Shown piece after piece: positions 53,893-63,677 of a stretch of 64,000 nt of DNA. The position numbers were made by a program, and so were the translations under genes. This DNA is from Trichodelitschia bisporula (lineage: Eukaryota > Ascomycota > Dothideomycetes > Phaeotrichales > Phaeotrichaceae). The notes under the pieces were generated by a model that was not told the DNA's origin, ran no database searches, and worked only from the letters and a program-made list of their open reading frames with translations. Every line of letters starts with the position of its first letter. Within the stretch, counting starts at the first letter, position 1. The stretch covers positions 585,228 to 649,227 of the forward strand of contig ML996689.1 of the NCBI GenBank assembly GCA_010356995.1, given 5' to 3'.

Positions 53893-54961
53893 ATTCGATA
53901 CACTCTCCTTTCCTTTCTGGGCTTGTATTTCTTTTCCTTGGAGGATCTTTTTTGCTGTGACAGCCTTGCCAGCGAGCATTATAGACATTGGCTTTTTGGT
54001 GAGCGTTTTCGTTCCGTCCTTTTTGTGTCTGGGGATGATGGGTTATGGGTCTGGGATATGGGCATGTTAGGGTCTGGGAGGCGTGTAATGTGTCATGCGA
54101 ATGTTTTACGGTATTTCCGAGGTTGGTTATCAAGAAGGGTTGGAAGGGAGGCTTCTTTCAGACTTGTCGTGAGTAGCATAGAGGAGACTAGCTGGGGCAA
54201 TCTGAAGACGAAGCAAATGTAACATCTTTCGGGCTTAAGAGTCGAGCATGAAGCAGTCACTGCAATGAAGATGCCGTGGGTTAGGCTTGGCTGTCGTAAT
54301 CTGTGAAGATGCCATGCTGATGTTCTCTTTTAGGAAAGCTGTAAAGCATCCAAGAAATCCTCAAAGCGCTGATCCAACCATCCTCCCCAAATCTCTCAGA
54401 TATCCCATCCTTATCTCTCTGATCGACAACGGCGGACGTCATACCTCGCGATCGTACTCATAGCCATCACGGGATCCTACCCCACAAACTCACCCGGTTA
54501 TGTCAGCGCGTAAGGTACGCCATCCTCCACCCAGGGCTGACGGCGACCTGCATGACCCCCATGCCTTCTTCCTTGCACACCTGCGTCCATCCGCACTTCT
54601 CATTAGCTCAACTCACGGGCAGACAGTCGGGATTCATTGTCTGGCAGCGCGTTGAGGCGAGCACCTCATCAAGAAATATATGCACGAAAAACACTGCATG
54701 TCCGCTAAGCCCGCTAAGCATTCTGACTACCGTCCCCCCAAGCTCTACTAGCGTCAATGGCTGATCCCGCCCGTACTGCGTCCGCCCCGCCTCACCTCTT
54801 CCCGACCTGCCGACTTAACGCATGTCTGGCCTCGCCTTCTTCCTAGTCCTGTACTGAAGAGTATATATTCACCGCCCGTCGCTCGGCTCCCTGCGTCTCC
54901 GACCCTTTGCCCCCTTCTTTCCCTCGCGGCTCCCCTTCCTGGCCCTTCATCCCGCATCAAA
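53893..54961. other. 3' flank of the regulator and BOR1 promoter
   Basis: No gene is recognised in these 1069 bp. GAGTATATATTCACC near 54860 is a TATA-like element about 100 bp before the BOR1 start, and the following 80 bases are C/T-rich. Confidence 0.5.
54858..54868 (+). promoter_or_regulatory. TATA-like element of BOR1
   Basis: The sequence GTATATATTCA lies about 95-105 bp upstream of the BOR1 ATG and is followed by a C/T-rich stretch, as is common for fungal transcription start regions. Confidence 0.45.
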
Positions 54962-57221
54962 ATGCCATCCTCACCCCGCGCCTCCGCCTCCGGCGTCCCA
55001 CGCCCCTCGGCCGCGCAACGCGCCGGGCCCACCGTGCATCCAAATCCAACCCCCTCCTCCCTGCTCCAGCGACATAACACACTCGGCTCGCGGGGCACAG
55101 GCGCCTCGAAGCGCTCCCGCTGGTGGAAGATACACCCGTTCCGCGGCATGGTGAAGGACGTGCGGCGGCGCGCGCCCTTCTACGTGAGCGACTGGGTGGA
55201 TGCGTGGGACTATCGCGTTGTGCCGGCGACGGTGTATATGTATTTTGCTAAGTATGTACTCGTATCCGGTGGCGAGGCGGGTGGGAGAATCACATTCCAA
55301 TTTTTTTTGCGACTCCGGCTCGGCTCCCCTTGTTCTTGGGGGGTTTTTTTTGTCGACCTCGTTGCTGCGGAGGAGCCGAGGCTGGCGGGTTGGCTTGAGG
55401 CGAGTGGTGATGCGAGACTAATGGCTTTGCAGTATTCTGCCTGCGCTCGCCTTCAGCCTCGATATGTTCGTAAAAACGGACGAGAGCTTCGGCGTCAATG
55501 AAGTGCTCCTCGCCTCAGTCCTAGGCGCCGTAATCTTCGCCCTCTTCGCCGCGCAGCCGCTGACCATCGTCGGCGTGACGGGTGAGGCCTCAACGCAGCA
55601 CAAATCCATATCACAAAGCCCCCCAACTGGGGGACAGCTAACCGCGTCCCCACAGGCCCAATCACGGTCTTCAACTACACAGTCTTCGACATCATGGCCC
55701 ACCGCACAAACTACTTCGCATTCATGTGCTGGATCGGACTGTTCGTACCGTGCTCCGCCCCCGACTAAGCGCTAACGTAGCACGCAGTTGGTCCCTCGTC
55801 ATGCACTGGATTCTCGCGATTACGAATGCGTGTAACGGGTTGCGCTACGTTACGCGCTTTCCCTGCGATGTGTTCGGGTTTTATGTCGCGTTTATATACC
55901 TGCAGAAGGGAATTCAGGTGCTCACTCGGCAGTGGGAGGCGGGGTCCACGTCCGCGTATCTCTCGATCACGGTTGCGCTGCTCGTTACGGCTGTTGCTTA
56001 CATTTGTGGGCTGATCGGGGAGAGTAATTTGTTTCAGCGGCACGTGCGCAAGTTCATCGAGGACTATGGCACGCCGTTGGCGCTCATTTTTTTCACGGGC
56101 TTCGTGCACATCGGCAAGATGCGCGATGTGGATCTCCTGACTCTGCCAACGACGAAGGCGTTCCTCCCCACGCTCGACCGCAGCTGGTTCGTGCGCTTCT
56201 GGGAGATTCCGGTCGGGGACGTGTTTATCGCCATTCCGTTCGCCATCCTGCTTACCATCCTCTTCTACTTCGACCACAACGGTGCGTGACCGTCCCCTTC
56301 TTCCGTTCCTCTTTAAGCTTGGACCACTGACAGTCCTTAGTCTCCTCCCTCATGGCCCAAGGCACCGAATTCCCCCTCCGCAAACCCGCCGGCTTCCACT
56401 GGGACATCTTCCTCCTCGGCCTAACCACGGGCGTCGCCGGCCTACTGGGCATCCCCTTCCCAAACGGACTGATCCCGCAAGCACCTTTCCACACAACCGC
56501 GCTGTGCGTCACTCTGCCCCTTTCCCCGGAGTCTTCGGACGATGAGGAAGCCCACAAAGGGCATCCGGAGAAGCGCGCCCCGGACCATGTCGTCGAGCAG
56601 CGCGTGAGCAATTTGCTGCAGGGCTTGTTAACGCTGGGCACCATGACCGGGCCGCTGCTCAAGGTTCTAGCGTTGGTGCCGCAGGGCGTGTTAGCGGGGT
56701 TGTTCTTCGTAATGGGCATCCAGGCGCTGGCCGGAAACGGAATCACGCTGAAACTGCTCTTCATGGCGCGCGAGCGGTCTCTCACCGCCGCATCCGATGC
56801 GCTGCGGAGCATACGGCGGCGCGCAGTGTGGGGCTTCGTTGCGCTTGCGCTGCTGGGTTTCGGGGCTACGTTCGCGATTACGCAGACGATTGCCGCGATT
56901 GGGTTTCCGGTTATTGTTATGGCGCTGGTGCCGTTGCGGACGTGGGTTTTGCCCCGCTGGTTTAGTGCACAGGAGTTGAGGGTGCTGGATCAGCCGACTG
57001 CTGGGGCGTTTGTTATGGAGAGTGTGGGCGGGAATTGGGGGGAGGAGGTTGAGGAAGCGGAGCCGGGGGTTTGGGCGAGGGAGGGGGAGAGTGTGGTTGA
57101 GGAGGCGGATGAGGTTGAGAGAGGAGAGGTGGGGGCAAGGAGACGCAGCTTTAGAGTTGCTAGTGGAGAAATAAGAAGAGAGGAGGAAGAGGAAATTGAG
57201 ATGGAGAGGAAGAAGGAGTAG
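54962..57221 (+). CDS. BOR1: Borate transporter Bor1 (SLC4/HCO3-transporter family)
   Basis: Five exons, 54962-55251, 55433-55581, 55656-55740, 55788-56281 and 56341-57221, give 632 residues. A disordered N-terminus leads to KIHPFRGMVKDVRRRAPFYV and the 10-13 span core of the SLC4 fold: SVLGAVIFALFAAQPLTIVG, the TGPITVFNYTVFDI hinge, LWSLVMHWILAITNACNGLR, FIEDYGTPLALIFFTGF, NVSSLMAQGTEFPLRKP, HWDIFLLGLTTGVAGLLGIP, PNGLIPQAPFHTTAL and VEQRVSNLLQGLLT. Family knowledge: Bor1 exports borate at the plasma membrane and affects boron tolerance. The tail is very acidic (EEEEEIEMERKKE). Oddities: intron 1 is 181 bp, and intron 3 begins GTTCGT. Confidence 0.94.
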
Positions 57222-57971
57222 GGTTGACGTTGGCCTGGGTAGGACTTGACGTCTAAAAGCTTTGTTGGCTGTCGATTGATGGCTCGGGGTGGCATACATG
57301 GTTTGAGCTTGATACTCCTCCTTGCTTAGATGCTAGATTTTCGGCCAGGTAATTGCGCCGGGTAATGGCCTTCCCTCTGTGCCGGGTAACGGAGGTCCGG
57401 CGTTCAGGATACGAGGCTTGTTTTCGGCTTGCCAAGCGGCACGTGCGATCTCATTTAGAGGGCGGAGCTTAACGCAAGGCTGATATCGAAGCTCCAGGAC
57501 GAAGGCTGAGCACGAATTAGCATGCTGTTCAAAGCGCAAAGGGGCGTATCGACCTTTAGCATCCTACCCTAAAAATGCAACTCCAGTATAGTGGCCACGC
57601 CGACCTCACCCGCATGTGGAGACAGACTTCACGTATGGTTGTTCTTGAGTGCCTCTCGTCTCTCTCCTCTTCTTCATCGTTCATCAACTCTTCACTTTGC
57701 ACTGTAGCCTTTTGCACGTATCAAGCCCAACCTTATACCTCCATCAAGACGCAGCGACGGAACGTCACGCAACGCTCATATCACCGCAGCAATACGACCC
57801 TCGGGTACAAAGTGGCATAGCATTGCAAGCGCAACGGGGCGCGTCGAACCGTAACGCTCCTCTTCTTTTACATCCTCCTTCTTACACCTGACCAATCTAT
57901 CCCAACCCCCAAAAATGCAAAATGCAAAAAAAGTGCCACCCCCCATCCCAGCCTCACCCACCGCTGACAGA
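57222..57971. other. Convergent 3' flanks of BOR1 and the aldolase gene
   Basis: These 750 bp between two convergent genes show no gene, RNA or repeat that I recognise. Confidence 0.5.
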
Positions 57972-58946
57972 TCAAAGGCTATTCTCCAGCTTCAACAACT
58001 CCCGAGTTCCCTCCTCCACCGCCTTGACCTCTTCCTCATTTAGCCGCCGCAGCGGCCTCCGTGGGTACCCGCCGTAGCCAAAGTAGCTCTGCAGCGCGCT
58101 CTTCGTCCCCGGAATCGCTGTCTTCGTCAGCACCCAATCCCCCGTACTCAGCACCTTCTGCAACGCAATCGCCTCTGCGTATTTTCCTTCTCTCCACAAG
58201 TCCCAAATCTTCACACAAGTCTTCGGCACCACATTCGCCCCCCCTGCAATAACCCCACTTCCCCCACTAACCGCCGTCTGAACCGTAAAATCAGCCATCC
58301 CGCCAAAACACATGTACCTGTCAATCCCTCCTTGACTCCCATCTTCCCCTATCCACACCGCATCCGTCGCCCTAGCAACCCGCGTCAGCTTCCCCGTGTT
58401 GCCGCACGTGAACTTCGTGCCCACGATGTTCGGATGCGCGGCAAGCCGGATCAGCAGGTCTGAGTCCATGTCTATGCCCGCGACGGCGCCGGGGTAGTTG
58501 TACAGCACCAGCGGGAGGGGACTCGCATCCGCAACCGCAGTAAAGTACGCCTCGAGTCGGGGCTCGTCCATGGCGTAGCGGTAGTAGGACGGCGGGACGA
58601 GTAGCGTGTATTCGCCCCCCGCGGCGGCGGCGGCTTCACAGAGCTCCACCGTGCCGCGGATCGATTGTGCGGAGCAGCCCACGATGACGGGGATGTGGCT
58701 GAACCCGGCTTCATCGAGAGCGGACCGCGCGGCTTGCGTCAGCCGGGTTTGCTCGGGGAGGGACAGGTGCACGGCTTCGCCGTTCGAGCCCATCGTTATG
58801 ATCCCCTGGAGGCCCGCCTGCGCTAGCCGCGTGATGTGCTTTTGGAACGTCGGGATGTCCAGATCCTCAGTCTCAGGGTCGAAGAAGGTCATTACCGGGG
58901 CGTAGATGCCGGGACGCAGGGAGTTGCGGGGCGGGGGCGGCGTCAT
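57972..58946 (-). CDS. gaaC: L-threo-3-deoxy-hexulosonate aldolase-like protein (GaaC/LGA1, DapA fold)
   Basis: A single exon of 324 residues in the DHDPS/N-acetylneuraminate lyase family. The Schiff-base lysine is K178 in IVGTKFTCG, the catalytic tyrosine is Y149 in LYNYPGAVAG, and the GSNGEAVHL substrate loop is at 53-61. GGSGVIAGGANVVPK and LTKTAIPGTKSALQSYFGYG complete the TIM barrel. Fungal GaaC/LGA1 enzymes share PETEDLD, PPSYYRYA and GAVAGIDMDSDLL, from memory. The reaction would be cleavage of L-threo-3-deoxy-hexulosonate to pyruvate and L-glyceraldehyde, the third step of D-galacturonate use. It diverges from a GaaA/GAR2-type reductase, the same head-to-head pair reported in Aspergillus niger and Botrytis cinerea. 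Another 2-keto-3-deoxy-sugar-acid or proline-related aldolase is possible but less likely. Confidence 0.87.
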   Translation of the reverse strand: MTPPPPRNSLRPGIYAPVMTFFDPETEDLDIPTFQKHITRLAQAGLQGIITMGSNGEAVHLSLPEQTRLTQAARSALDEAGFSHIPVIVGCSAQSIRGTVELCEAAAAAGGEYTLLVPPSYYRYAMDEPRLEAYFTAVADASPLPLVLYNYPGAVAGIDMDSDLLIRLAAHPNIVGTKFTCGNTGKLTRVARATDAVWIGEDGSQGGIDRYMCFGGMADFTVQTAVSGGSGVIAGGANVVPKTCVKIWDLWREGKYAEAIALQKVLSTGDWVLTKTAIPGTKSALQSYFGYGGYPRRPLRRLNEEEVKAVEEGTRELLKLENSL

Positions 58947-59942
58947 CGTGGGGCTGTGGATGTGCGGCGTGGTGATGGTGGGGAAGGCCTTGCGGATCGT
59001 GGGACAATCGGGCAGCGCGGCACGCGGCTTAAGGCCCCAAGCAGCTGCCCGCGCATTCGGGGAGATTAGGAGCTAAGCGGGCGCCGGGCCTGCGCGATTT
59101 GCGATATGCCTGTCAGCCTGCTGCGGGTGCGCAATAGCCTGGGGGTCTGGATCGGGGGCGTTTTTGCGGGGGTGGGGAAAGGCGGAGGAGGGGGGTTTAC
59201 CTAAGAGGGCTTGCTCTGGGCGGCGGGATGGTCCGATGGTGGATGGGGCTGCATGCGGCAGTGTTGAGCCTGACGATGCCGCAATACCTAAAGTGGACGA
59301 CGGTCTGGAGCCTGGCGATCGGCGAAGGGCTGGGGGGGGGGCTTGTAAAGTGATCGGCAGTCGCTCCGAGAGGTGTGCGTGGGCCCGGCGTGCTCGGGGA
59401 GCTTGTGGAGTGAGAATTCGGTCCGCCGCTGTCGTTGGTGGAATCGCGGCCTCGGGCCGGGGCGAGATGTTCCGTCAATCACGATGCCGCGTGGCGGCCC
59501 CAGCTGCACCCCGCATGCGGTGCATTGCGGGAATAGTGCAGGCGTGGGTCGATGAAGAAAAAGGTGAAGAGGGCAGGGCCGGATTGGGCCTGGATGCAGA
59601 TGTGGTGACATAACTGTGTAACCCGCTCGGCGCCGCGGGCCGAGTAGGTGGTGCAGAGCGCGGGAATATGGAGCGTAGTACGGAGGTGTCAGCCTCGTGT
59701 GCCGGGTGGGATAGGGTGCCGGCGCCAATGGCAATCAATTCTTGCAATTTACATCCGTCGCGTTTGCGCCGGAATAGCCCTCGGCGAGGGCTGGCGGATT
59801 GGGCCCTTGATTCCGCTGTCCATCACCAGCCCGACGTTGTGCTGACTGCCTCTCACCATTTCATCGGCGCCTCTTCCCGGCTTCATCGCTGCATTCGTGA
59901 CTCCAGCTCGTAGCAGCGTCATCCACACTGCGTACCGCAGCA
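58947..59942. promoter_or_regulatory. Bidirectional promoter of the GaaC-GaaA pair
   Basis: The 996 bp between the divergent starts must hold both promoters. It is GC-rich and contains several CreA-type GTGGGG and CTGGGG hexamers. The element GTTGGTGGA at 59434-59442 is, on the minus strand, TCCACCAAC, one base from the D-galacturonate-responsive motif TCCNCCAAT known from Aspergillus and Botrytis. Two ATTGGGCC sites (59583, 59798) carry CCAAT in reverse. No exact D-galacturonate motif was found by eye. Confidence 0.65.
59434..59442 (-). promoter_or_regulatory. Candidate galacturonate-responsive element
   Basis: On the minus strand the bases read TCCACCAAC, matching the GaaR-dependent consensus TCCNCCAAT at 8 of 9 positions. 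It lies about midway between the two divergent genes. A single near match of this length is expected by chance fairly often, so support is weak. Confidence 0.3.
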
Positions 59943-61346
59943 ATGGCGCCTCTCAACGTCCTCATGGTTTGGAACCTCCCTCCCATTATGTCGTCTGTCC
60001 TAACCGTTCTTAGGTCGGCACCGGCGAATACACAACCGGCTTCACCGGCAGCGGCGCCTCCCAATCCGACAAAAAAGTCGGCGTCGTAGGCCTCACGCTC
60101 TTCGACCTGCGCCGGCGCGACAAGGTCGGGGAGCTGAGCATGGTCGGCACCACGGGGAGCAAGTACCCAGCGATCCGTCCGTCCCCCTTCAAACCCCCCC
60201 TTCAAGCCTCCCCTAACGCCCCCAGGCGAGCACCTGCACAAGAACATAACCCAAGTGTACAACGGCCTCGACACAACCTTCGCATCCTACCCCTCGGATG
60301 ATGCTCGCGATCCCGAAGCCTACAAAGCCGCAATCGACGCCCTCTCCGAAGGCGACGCAATCACAATCTTCACCCCGGACACCACGCACTTCCCGATAGC
60401 GCTCTACGCCATCGAACGGCGCATCCACGTGCTCATCACCAAGCCCGCCGTCAAGACGCTGGCGCACCACCAGGCTCTCATCGCTGCGGCCAGGGAGCAC
60501 AATGTATTCGTCTACATCGAGCATCACAAGCGGTATGACCCGGCGTACGCGGATGCGCGGCACAAGGCGCGCACGGCGCTAGGGGAGTTTAATTACTTCT
60601 ACAGCTACATGAGTCAGCCGAAGAGTCAGCTTAAGACGTTCAGTGCGTGGGCGGGGAGGGAGAGTGATATATCCTACTACCTGAATTCGCATCATGTGGA
60701 TGTGTGCGAGAGCATGGTACCGGAGTACAAGCCTGTGCAGGTGAGCGCGAGTGGCAGCACGGGCATAGCGACGGGGCTGGGGTGCGTGGAGGGGACGGAG
60801 GATACGATTACGCTCTTAGTGGACTGGGTGCGCAAGGATGGGAGTGGGAAGAGGGCGACGGGTGTGTATACTGCGAGTTGGACGGCGCCGGGGGGGGCGG
60901 GCGTGCATAGCAATCAGTATTTTCATTATTTGGGCAGTAAAGGGGAGATTAGGATCAATCAGGCGAAGAGGGGGTATGATGTTACGGAGGATGAGAGTGG
61001 GATTGCTTGGTATAATCCGTGAGTTTTTGAATTACTTCTAGGGGGTTGGTTTGTTTGGGAGGGTTTGCTGATGTGGAGCAGATTCTACATGAAGTACGCA
61101 CCGGATGAGGCGGGGAATTTTGCTGGGCAGTCAGGGTATGGCTATGTCTCCTTTGAGAAGTTTGTTGATGCTGTCAACGATCTCAAGGAAGGCAGGGTCA
61201 CGCTCGACGAGCTGGATCAGCGGGGTCTGCCTACTATTAAAAACACCATTGCCACTGCGGCCATTCTAGAAGCGGGACGCAGGTCGTTGGACGAGGGGCG
61301 TTCCATCAAGATTGTCGAGGGGGCTGATGGGTGGACATTGGAGTAA
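59943..61346 (+). CDS. gaaA: D-galacturonate reductase-like oxidoreductase (GaaA/GAR2, Gfo/Idh/MocA)
   Basis: Four exons, 59943-59966, 60014-60176, 60226-61018 and 61082-61346, give 414 residues. Exon 1 encodes only MAPLNVLM, the first Rossmann strand, and exon 2 continues [10 protein letters not shown] with the dinucleotide-binding turn. [20 protein letters not shown] and [13 protein letters not shown] form the end of the NAD(P)-binding domain, the latter carrying the Lys-Pro pair of the Gfo/Idh/MocA family; [17 protein letters not shown] and [11 protein letters not shown] lie in the substrate domain. The opening [18 protein letters not shown] recalls fungal D-galacturonate reductases of the GaaA/GAR2 type. 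Proposed reaction: reduction of D-galacturonate to L-galactonate in the cytosol, first step of the pathway. Oddities: introns 1 and 2 begin GTTTGG and GTCCGT. Probably co-induced with the divergent aldolase. Confidence 0.87.
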
Positions 61347-61764
61347 TTCGAGAGTACTATTGCGGGGGGTCTCAGAGCGTATGTCTCCGCTGGTGTCGCA
61401 GAGCATGAGGTGAGCATGGCTCCTGACTGGAGGGACGAAGTGTAGGTGGCGAGCTCAAGCGGGAGCGAGGAGTGTCGATGATGCACTCAGGGATATTCTC
61501 GAGATTTGCTGAAGGGGAGTAGGGAGGGTCGATGATGCGCTGAGGGAAGTCCGGAGCAAGAGGGTCGGCGAGTACTTTTGGTGTTTAGCATGGAGCACTT
61601 GTCACAGATGCCTGTTACCAGTGTGCATTCTCCCAAAAAAAAATGGAAACGAGCTATGGTACTTCATGGCTCGCATTCGGCCGGGTATCTTCAAAAGCAA
61701 AGCACCCCAACGCCTACAATGCCCAAAAAGTCCAAAAAGGGTTGAGCTCGAGCTTGCGCTTTCA
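61347..61764. other. Convergent 3' flanks with short direct repeat
   Basis: These 418 bp lie between the reductase and RPC11 ends. A direct repeat GTCGATGATGC(A/G)CT occurs at about 61474 and 61529. No gene is recognised. Confidence 0.5.
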
Positions 61765-62258
61765 TTACTCACGCCACATCTTGCCACAATCACAGCACTA
61801 CATCATTAGCATGTTCACAAGGAGAGAGGAATATACCCACCTTGAAGAAGCTGGTCATGGGCTCATCCGCACTCCGAATCTGCAGCTGGTAGAAGTACGC
61901 CATGGTCGAATCGCAAGTGTCGCTCGGGCACTGGACTATTCGCGGATCAGCAACAGCCCCACAAACACAGATTCACAAAGCTGACCTTGAGTCTTATCGA
62001 CATTGTCCCACGCGCCCTTGCCACCCAAGATATCATCAACCTCCTTGCGCTTGAACGTCTTGCGCTCGTAGTAGCGCTTCTCCAACTGGTAGCTGTACGG
62101 GCAGGTGCGACACTCGAACCGGTTGCGGCCGTGAGCACTGGTGTCGGGATCGGTGTAGGAGACACGCGTTACCGTGAGCATGTTGGAGCAGTGGGGGCAG
62201 ACTGTGCTTTGATTAGCTGGAGCGGGGTGGAGGGGTAGAGACACGTACAGAGCAGCAT
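61765..62258 (-). CDS. RPC11: RNA polymerase III subunit RPC11 (TFIIS-like)
   Basis: Four exons, 62258-62249, 62201-61986, 61935-61841 and 61797-61765, give 117 residues. Exon 1 has only 10 bases (MLL and one base) and exon 4 only 33. The first zinc ribbon is FCPHCSNMLTV with FECRTCPYSYQ, joined by a linker ending RYYERKTFKRKEVDDILGG. The second is TFIIS-like, CPSDTCDS and CCDCGKMWRE, with the catalytic acidic hairpin QIRSADEPMTSFF. Known role: RNA cleavage, termination and reinitiation in Pol III. All eight zinc ligands are present. Introns are 43-50 bp. The start is certain because only this splicing restores the FCPHC ribbon. Confidence 0.96.
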
Positions 62259-62782
62259 GACGCCGGTCGCTGAAGGAAGAGAAGTGTAGCGGAGATTCGA
62301 GATTCCAGAGGTGCCAATGGACCAAGATGGCTGGTTGAAAGCCCGAAAGCGAAAGTCGACGGTGTCCAACGCCGAAGAGTGCTGGTGATGGTGAGTGGAC
62401 GCGGCGGCGGAGAAGATAAAATGTTCGCAGAGGTGAACATGGCCCTCGGTCTGTGGCGGTGCAATCCTCAAGCCACTAAGCACGAGCCAGCGGATGGAGG
62501 AACGCTAATCCATATGCGGAGTGACAGGTGTGGCTAGTATTGACGCCTTAGCGCCTGACGACTGAGACGACAGCACCCCCCGCGCCGCAGACATACAAGT
62601 GAGACTCGCGAGGAACCGGCCCCCGAATCACTGCACCTCCCGCTCTCCAAGTCTCTCGGTACTTATACCAGTGCACAACCGCTCCACGGCATACCAACCA
62701 GCACTCCCACACTCCTCCACCCCGCAGGACTCTGCAGCTACCCCTCCTCACCCCCTCGATCCCCATTTCTCTGCCTATAAAC
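62259..62782. promoter_or_regulatory. Bidirectional promoter, RPC11 / ankyrin gene
   Basis: These 524 bp separate two divergent starts. TCGGTACTTATACCAG near 62660 is a weak TATA-like site upstream of the ankyrin gene, and a C/T-rich stretch follows up to the ATG at 62783. Confidence 0.5.
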
Positions 62783-63426
62783 ATGGCCGACCAGGTAGCA
62801 CCCTCCTCCTCCCCCTCCTCCCCTATACCACACACTAATACGCCCAGGGCGCCTCCCCCCGCGAGCAAGTCCTCGAAGCCTGCCGCCGCAACAACACCGA
62901 GCTCCTAGAAGAAGTCTTCGCCTCCATCACCAGCTCCAGCAAATCCGCCCGCAAAGACGCAGACGCGGAAATCGCCTCGCTACTCAACAACGCGCGCGAT
63001 GGAATCGGGTCCGGCGTGCTCCACATCGCAGCCTCAGCCGGCGGGTATGAAGTACTGGACCTTTTGCTCGACCAGCCCGGCCTCGAAGTCGACGAGTTGG
63101 ACCGTATGGAGGGGGACACGCCGCTGCACAAGGCGGTGCGGTATGTGAATGAAAGCGACAAGGCGGATTGGGAGCATGCAATACAGGTTGTGGATATCCT
63201 GCTCGACGCCGGGTGTGACCCTAGGTACGGCCCCGGGCACGCGGAGATCGACACTACTGACGAGGGCAGAATACGGAATAAGGCGAAGCTGACGCCGCGT
63301 GAGCTGGCGGACCCGCGGAATACGGAACTGCGGAGCATGTTGCAGAAGGCGGAATATGCGTTGATGGTGCAGGGGGATGTGGTCGATGATGACGATGATG
63401 GTGGCAGCGGGTCTGAGACTGACTAG
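62783..63426 (+). CDS. Small ankyrin-repeat protein
   Basis: Two exons, 62783-62794 (only MADQ) and 62848-63426 (53 bp intron), give 196 residues. After a helical start (PREQVLEACRRNNTELLEEV) come two to three ankyrin-type repeats: SGVLHIAASAGGYEVLDLLL, GDTPLHKAVRYVNESDK with VVDILLDAGCDPR, and a degenerate unit with LTPRELADPRNTELRSML. The tail is acidic (DDDDDGGSGSETD). The layout and length recall yeast YCR051W-type ankyrin proteins, whose role is unclear. It is probably a cytosolic protein-binding adaptor. Catalytic motifs are absent. Confidence 0.88.
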
Positions 63427-63677
63427 ACGTGCTTGGGGCGTTGGTGTTTACAGGCCTGGGCGGGTTTGGATGTGTACGGTGGTGACGGCGTTGAATTGTA
63501 GATGAGGCGTCGTTGGAGGCATCTTAATGGGCATAGAGAATACATCGCGGCTGGATGGGGTATAAAGCGTGCCTCGCGATGCCACAGCATTTCCAACCCT
63601 GAACATAACCCAGCTCAAAACCACTCTAACTCCTAATCCACCCATCCCAGTCCCACACACATCCGAACTGCCTCCCT

